Shown here piece by piece: positions 17,082 through 20,474 of a stretch of DNA of 20,474 nt (positions within the stretch are counted from its first letter, which is position 1; each line of letters begins with the position of its first letter). The notes under the pieces were generated by a model. That model was not told the origin of the DNA. It ran no database searches and saw only the letters and a list, made by a program, of their open reading frames with translations. This stretch comes from Phaeoceros laevis. Its lineage: Eukaryota; Anthocerotophyta; Anthocerotopsida; Notothyladales. The position numbers and the translations under genes are program-made. Location: assembly GCA_049999765.1 (NCBI GenBank), contig JBNGIQ010009434.1, forward strand, positions 1 through 20,474, in the 5' to 3' direction.

Positions 17082-17593
17082 CTGCACTCAGAAAAAGGTA
17101 CAACCTTGTCAACCTACCTGCCATCCCAGTTCGGATGGAGCAGAACAAACAACTGTTGCTAAAACCCAAACCCAAAACCCTCTTCGGTACCCAACTCTCG
17201 AGGCAAGCTGTGCTCAATAGGGCACCTCTCATAATTCAGACCTGGGAAGAATGGGAAATCCTTACCTCCAATTAGATCTGGAGAGCCGAGGGAAGACGCG
17301 CTCAGGCGAGATACGAGGAGGGCTCCGGCAACGGCACTGTGAAGAGGCAGCAGTGACTGGGCGGCTGATATCACAGATACATCGATCCCCCGTGAGCGGT
17401 AGCAGGAAGTTCCAAGCTTTGCAGCGGAAGGAGAGCAGTTGGAGGCAGACGCCGTGGTCCGAATCCTCGGTGCACTACCAAGCTGCGCCTCTACTCTACA
17501 CAGGGAGTGGCTGCCGCCAGCGGAGGATGGCTGACATGACCTTGCCACAGAGACGAGAGTTTTACGGGCAGCCCTGCCCAGTAAGGCCGCCAT
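17056..17593 (-). CDS. NFD6: NFD6-like small mitochondrial protein
   Basis: Exon 1 (17593-17266) encodes 109 residues and ends in a GGAG|GTAAGG donor, phase 1. Joined to the nearest acceptor (exon 17081-17056) it gives 117 residues. The N-terminus MAALLGRAARKTLVSVARSC is Arg/Ser/Ala-rich without acids, typical of a mitochondrial presequence. The core AQSLLPLHSAVAGALLVSRL matches the 'S-L/M-LPLH-A-A-A-L' block of the NUCLEAR FUSION DEFECTIVE 6 family, of which Arabidopsis NFD6 is required for polar nuclear fusion and is mitochondrial. Family members are usually 90-110 residues with a very short last exon. An in-frame ATG 14 codons upstream (17635) is possible, but the family favours 17593. Distal acceptors give other C-termini. 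The intron contains a TTTGGG-like tract. Confidence 0.78.
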
Positions 17594-17640
17594 GGATTGG
17601 AATTCCTCACAAGCGTATGAGCTCAGAATGTACATAAACT

Positions 17641-17656
17641 GTCGTCAGTTGACGAC
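17641..17656. promoter_or_regulatory. Inverted TGACGAC pair upstream of NFD6-like gene
   Basis: GTCGTCA-GT-TGACGAC is a perfect dyad of 7-bp arms around GT. It lies 48-63 bp before the NFD6-like ATG. The TGACG core resembles bZIP/TGA-factor sites and TTGAC resembles a W-box core. Function is inferred from motif and position only. Confidence 0.4.
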
Positions 17657-17692
17657 TCTCTAAGAAACCCAGAACCCTAGACTCCACTCATA

Positions 17693-17779
17693 ATGGCTTT
17701 GCTAACCACTGTGCACACTCTTTGGCTTGTCGGAGCGGCAGTCATGTCACCACCGCCTATGAGAAACGAGGAAGTGTAG
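17693..17779 (+). CDS. Short ORF, 28 residues, doubtful
   Basis: An ATG-to-TAG frame (MALLTTVHTLWLVGAAVM, then a Pro-rich and acidic end) starts about 100 bp from the NFD6-like ATG in the opposite direction and follows an AACCCTAG element. It has a short hydrophobic segment. I recognise no family. It could be a small divergent transcript product or chance. Confidence 0.15.
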   Translation: MALLTTVHTLWLVGAAVMSPPPMRNEEV

Positions 17780-18401
17780 GGGCGATTGCTGCAAGTCTCT
17801 AGCACATACGATACGCGACTGTGGCTGTGTTTAGCACCCGAAATTGTTGCCGTCCTGGCTTTGCGAGGACGTTAGACATTGTACTTAGATACATACATCG
17901 ACAGACGCGGGGGAAATGTGCCCTCAATGTCCGACTGTTTTCCAAGCCAGAATCAACGCTTTCCATCTGCATGAAGCCCTTGTGCTTACGGGCAGATGAT
18001 GGTTGCAAGAATAAATCCCTAGCTTACACCTACTCCTAGTTGCATATATCACACCTACAAGCTATTCTTCAAATTCTTGCGTTTCTCTCTCCGGTCTTGC
18101 TTGCATTTCGCGGGCTGCACATCAAATTTGTGAAGGTGTAAGCCTCGGTAGCTATTGGCAGAGGAGAGCAATCCCGAACCTGGGACATGTCAGGTACATT
18201 CAGCGGGACTGAAAAGAAGAGTACTGGAGTGCAGGATTAGCTAAGCACCTTTCACAGCGAGCTGCAGCAGGGTCGCACATTGGCTCAGCAGCCTCCTCTA
18301 AAAACCTCCAGCGCGGTGTCGGGTGCTACATCTTCTTCGCATGATGACTGCTGCTGCTTCCGATCCTTGGCCGAAAGGGCTGGCTCACCAAGCATCTGTA
18401 A
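17780..18401. other. Intergenic region, no gene seen
   Basis: The region holds the presumed 3' UTR of the minus-strand repeat protein gene and the upstream region of the NFD6-like gene. Open frames of about 70 codons on both strands show no family resemblance. Confidence 0.45.
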
Positions 18402-20474
18402 CTAGGTTGCACGTAAACGATCCTCGAACGGATCCCTGTCCCTGTGGCTAGCTATTGAGAGGCGCGAATTCCGGCGGCTGACAGCTGGTGAACTGCTTTT
18501 CAGGCCGAGCAGTGATCTGAAAGGCTGCAGGTATCAACGAGCACATGAAACAGCTTCAGCAGCAGGCAACGACCCAGTGAATTCATCATGCCAGGTCCAA
18601 GTTTTGTTCCTAACGAGAGATCGATGGGAGAGTACTTACCAGACACGCCATGGCACAGTTCATGGCTGTTTTTGCAGGTTTGTCAATCTCCGTCTCCACG
18701 TTCGACAACCTTCTGAGCAAAGTGGAGCCGTTCATGATGTTTGAGCCGACGCCGTCTTCTCTTGGGAAGCTGTTGTCGAAAGAGTTTGAAACGCTGTGCC
18801 GGGTGGAGGGGACCGTGACAGTCCCACTCCTCACCAGGCGAGGACCGCCTTCGAAGCTCAGATTTCGACCACTTGCCGAAGTCAGGTGCCGTCCCGACTC
18901 ACTGCTGCCTGACGGTCGATGATTCCCTGCAGGTGCCCACACACGAACTCGTCAAGCATCTGCCTTGGAACCCAATCCGCATACATGCCATGTAAGCAAC
19001 CTTGCCTGGCCTGCAGAGGGACCCGTACCACCTTTTGCTCACCTAGAAAGCCGCTGTTCTTCTGGCTGGTGGATCCCGTGAGATGAACTTGAGGGCTGGC
19101 AGAAGGAGTTGAGCCGGCAGAACCTGGGAACACAAACGCGGAGGCGATGGGAGAGATTGCGTACAAGCTCTCGTCCACCGTGTGCACAACCTCATCGGCT
19201 CGTTCCTCGAAGCTGAAGTCGTCGTCGTCGAAGCTGCTGTTCCCAGCGTAGATGATTCTCCCGTTCTTGATCATGGGCTCTCCCTTCAAGCTCCCGAAGG
19301 GGTTCCTGATCCTGCCGGACGCATGCTGTCCACCCGAGAACTCACGATCGTGGTCCGACTCCGGTGGATCCTCGGTGGACCCAGACGTCGGCCCACTGCG
19401 ATCCACATTGCTGCTGCTGCTGCTGCCGCCACCGTAGGAAGTGCGCGTCGGCGAGCTGTCGGCCGACTGCAGAGGGTAGGAAAGCTCCCCGGAGGCGCGC
19501 CTGCTGCTCCTCACGGAGCCCGGAGCCGAGTGGTAGACCTCTCGCTCCGGGGAAGACGGCACAGAGCCTGTGGTAGGCCGCGTGCTGATGTGCACTCGCC
19601 CCAGCTCTCCGGACACCGGCCTGGAGGCGCCGCTGGGTCTAGCCAGTCCCAGCTCCCCGGAGACGTGCCTGGATGATGCGCCGTGATGAGCCGGCCTCTG
19701 GAGGCCGAGCTCCCCGGACACCTGCCTGGATCCTCCCGTCTTGAGAATGCTGACCGGAGGCGCGGTGAGACCCAGCTCGCCGGAGACGTGCCGCGAGCCA
19801 GCACCTGGCCCAGGCCTCAACAATCCCAGGTCGCCGGAGACCTGGCGCGCCGCCCCGTGAAATCCCAGCTCCCCGGAGGCATGCCTGGAGCCGGGCCTCG
19901 CCAGGGGCGGCTTGCCGATATCCCTCTTAGGAGGTGCTGCCGGCCCGGGGGGCGCCTTGATCCGCTGCGACTCATACTCGAGGTCGCTCAAGTCGGCTTC
20001 CTGCTCGAAGCTGTCCAGCAGCATGTGGCTGCCCCCCCTCCTGGTCGGGCTGCCACCAGCAGACCAGGAGTCGCCTCGGACGCGGGTGGGCCTTCGCACC
20101 CGGTTGGCCGGACTGTCCACCACGCTGTGGCTCTTGGTCATGCCGTTGGGACCCGCGGGCAGCGGGTGCACTCGCCGCGAGCTGCCATTGTTGCTGCTGC
20201 TCCAGCTGCTGGGCTCTGACAGCTCGTCCGCTGTGATTCATGAATTGCAAACCATTTCAAGATGAGCTTGCAAGCGAGCTTCACAACGGAAGAAGAGTAA
20301 GATCCACACTTGTAAGTAACGAGAACGAAAGAAGTGAAGGAGAAGAGCTGTGACACTACTGACCAGCATCGTCCCAGATTGCGTCCGGGTCGGATTCCTG
20401 CTCGTCCGCGCTGGAGTTGTCCCGCTCGTGATCCTCCTTCTCACCGGGGACCATGCCAGTGAGCTGCACCAGAT
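18402..20474 (-). CDS. Unrecognised repeat protein, 3' part, truncated by window edge
   Basis: Four exons on the minus strand: >20474-20364, 20230-19043, 18926-18640 and 18524-18402 (phases 1, 1, 0), giving 568 residues to a TAG. The first visible exon is acidic (EQESDPDAIWDDA). Exon 2 begins DELSEPSSWSSSNNGSSRR. It contains seven copies of an R-x-x-S-G-(E/D)-L motif and a serine run, and ends with KNGRIIYAGNSSFDDDDFSF. Exon 3 carries SGRHLTSASGRNLSFEG, and the last exon is basic and Ser-rich (SRRNSRLSIASHRDRD). I see no membrane segment, signal peptide or known domain; the protein looks intrinsically disordered with many basophilic kinase sites. The last junction is the least certain. Reading through the intron after 19043 would instead end the protein at about 18882. 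Confidence 0.6.
19477..19892 (-). repeat. Seven coding repeats, consensus SRHVSGELGL
   Basis: In protein order the cores are SRHASGELGF, ARQVSGDLGL, SRHVSGELGL, SRQVSGELGL, SRHVSGELGL, SRPVSGELGR and SRRASGELSY, spaced by 8-25 residues. The DNA of the units is also alike (CCCAGCTCCCCGGAGACGTG-type on the plus strand), so the array grew by duplication. The last unit lies apart, about 30 residues after the sixth. Each unit keeps R at -3 from a serine. Confidence 0.85.

Noticed and set aside
17159-17180. Telomere-like TTTGGG/TTTTGGG tract in the NFD6 intron
   Set aside because: Only three imperfect units and not the plant TTTAGGG repeat. Too short to call an interstitial telomere.
16907-17275. 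122-codon plus-strand frame across the NFD6 terminal exons
   Set aside because: The frame is antisense to an intron and the micro-exon array, begins without promoter context, and its repeated CCCTGCA elements are the reverse of the acceptor sites.
18882-18999. Read-through C-terminus of the repeat protein (VPRQMLDEFV...)
   Set aside because: A good donor (CTAG|GTGAGC) and acceptor (CCTGCAG|GG) remove this stretch and join, in phase, to an exon with clearly coding character that runs to a consensus GTAAGT donor. Kept only as a possible retained-intron form.
19182-19676. 164-codon plus-strand frame opposite the repeat array
   Set aside because: An antisense shadow of the minus-strand repeats; its composition is explained entirely by them.
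19477-19892. Regularly spaced DNA repeats that superficially resemble a repeat-spacer array
   Set aside because: The units are in-frame codons of a eukaryotic protein with varying spacing. This is not a CRISPR.

Overview
The window is nuclear DNA of a land plant. Most coding regions are split by short GT-AG introns of about 80-215 bp, and the recognisable proteins are plant versions: UPF3, TFIIIA, DPM2, a URH1-type nucleoside hydrolase and an NFD6-type mitochondrial protein. The compact introns, gene spacing of a few hundred bases and PLS-class pentatricopeptide-repeat (PPR) debris suggest a seed-free plant (bryophyte, lycophyte or fern grade). That placement is inference and I cannot name a species.

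Layout. Bases 1-4400 form an AT-richer graveyard. They hold a decayed minus-strand PPR gene (845-1525), a second PPR scrap (2440-2545), a cluster of short dispersed repeats (2825-3460) and a decayed plus-strand PP2C phosphatase (3636-4236). A small unassigned reading frame lies at 4414-4797. Bases 5493-8023 hold an intron-free UPF3 gene with an overlapping upstream ORF. Facing it tail to tail is TFIIIA (9551-11354, minus, five coding exons), then DPM2 (11676-11933, minus). DPM2 shares a 304-bp divergent promoter with a nine-exon uridine/inosine nucleosidase (12238-14100, plus). A two-exon SAM-domain protein follows (14412-16544, plus). An NFD6-like gene (minus) has one N-terminal exon (17266-17593) followed by three tandem copies of its tiny last exon. 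The right edge carries the 3' part of an unrecognised minus-strand gene (18402 to beyond 20474) encoding a low-complexity protein with seven R-x-x-S-G-E-L-type repeats.

How they relate. The genes are mostly independent housekeeping functions: mRNA surveillance, 5S rRNA transcription, dolichol-phosphate-mannose synthesis, nucleoside salvage and mitochondria. The one biologically suggestive pairing is UPF3, a nonsense-mediated decay (NMD) factor, beside TFIIIA, whose plant pre-mRNA is a classical alternative-splicing/NMD target through a 5S-rRNA-mimic exon. In this copy the introns look too short to hold that exon.

Most unusual signals: the triplicated 26-nt terminal exons of the NFD6-like gene, each in the same phase and each closing with a different stop codon; the UPF3 upstream ORF that ends in an ATGA overlap with an in-frame UPF3 methionine; the intron-free UPF3; and the repeat protein at the right edge. 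Exon boundaries were assigned by eye from reading-frame continuity, GT/AG sites and family resemblance, without transcript data.
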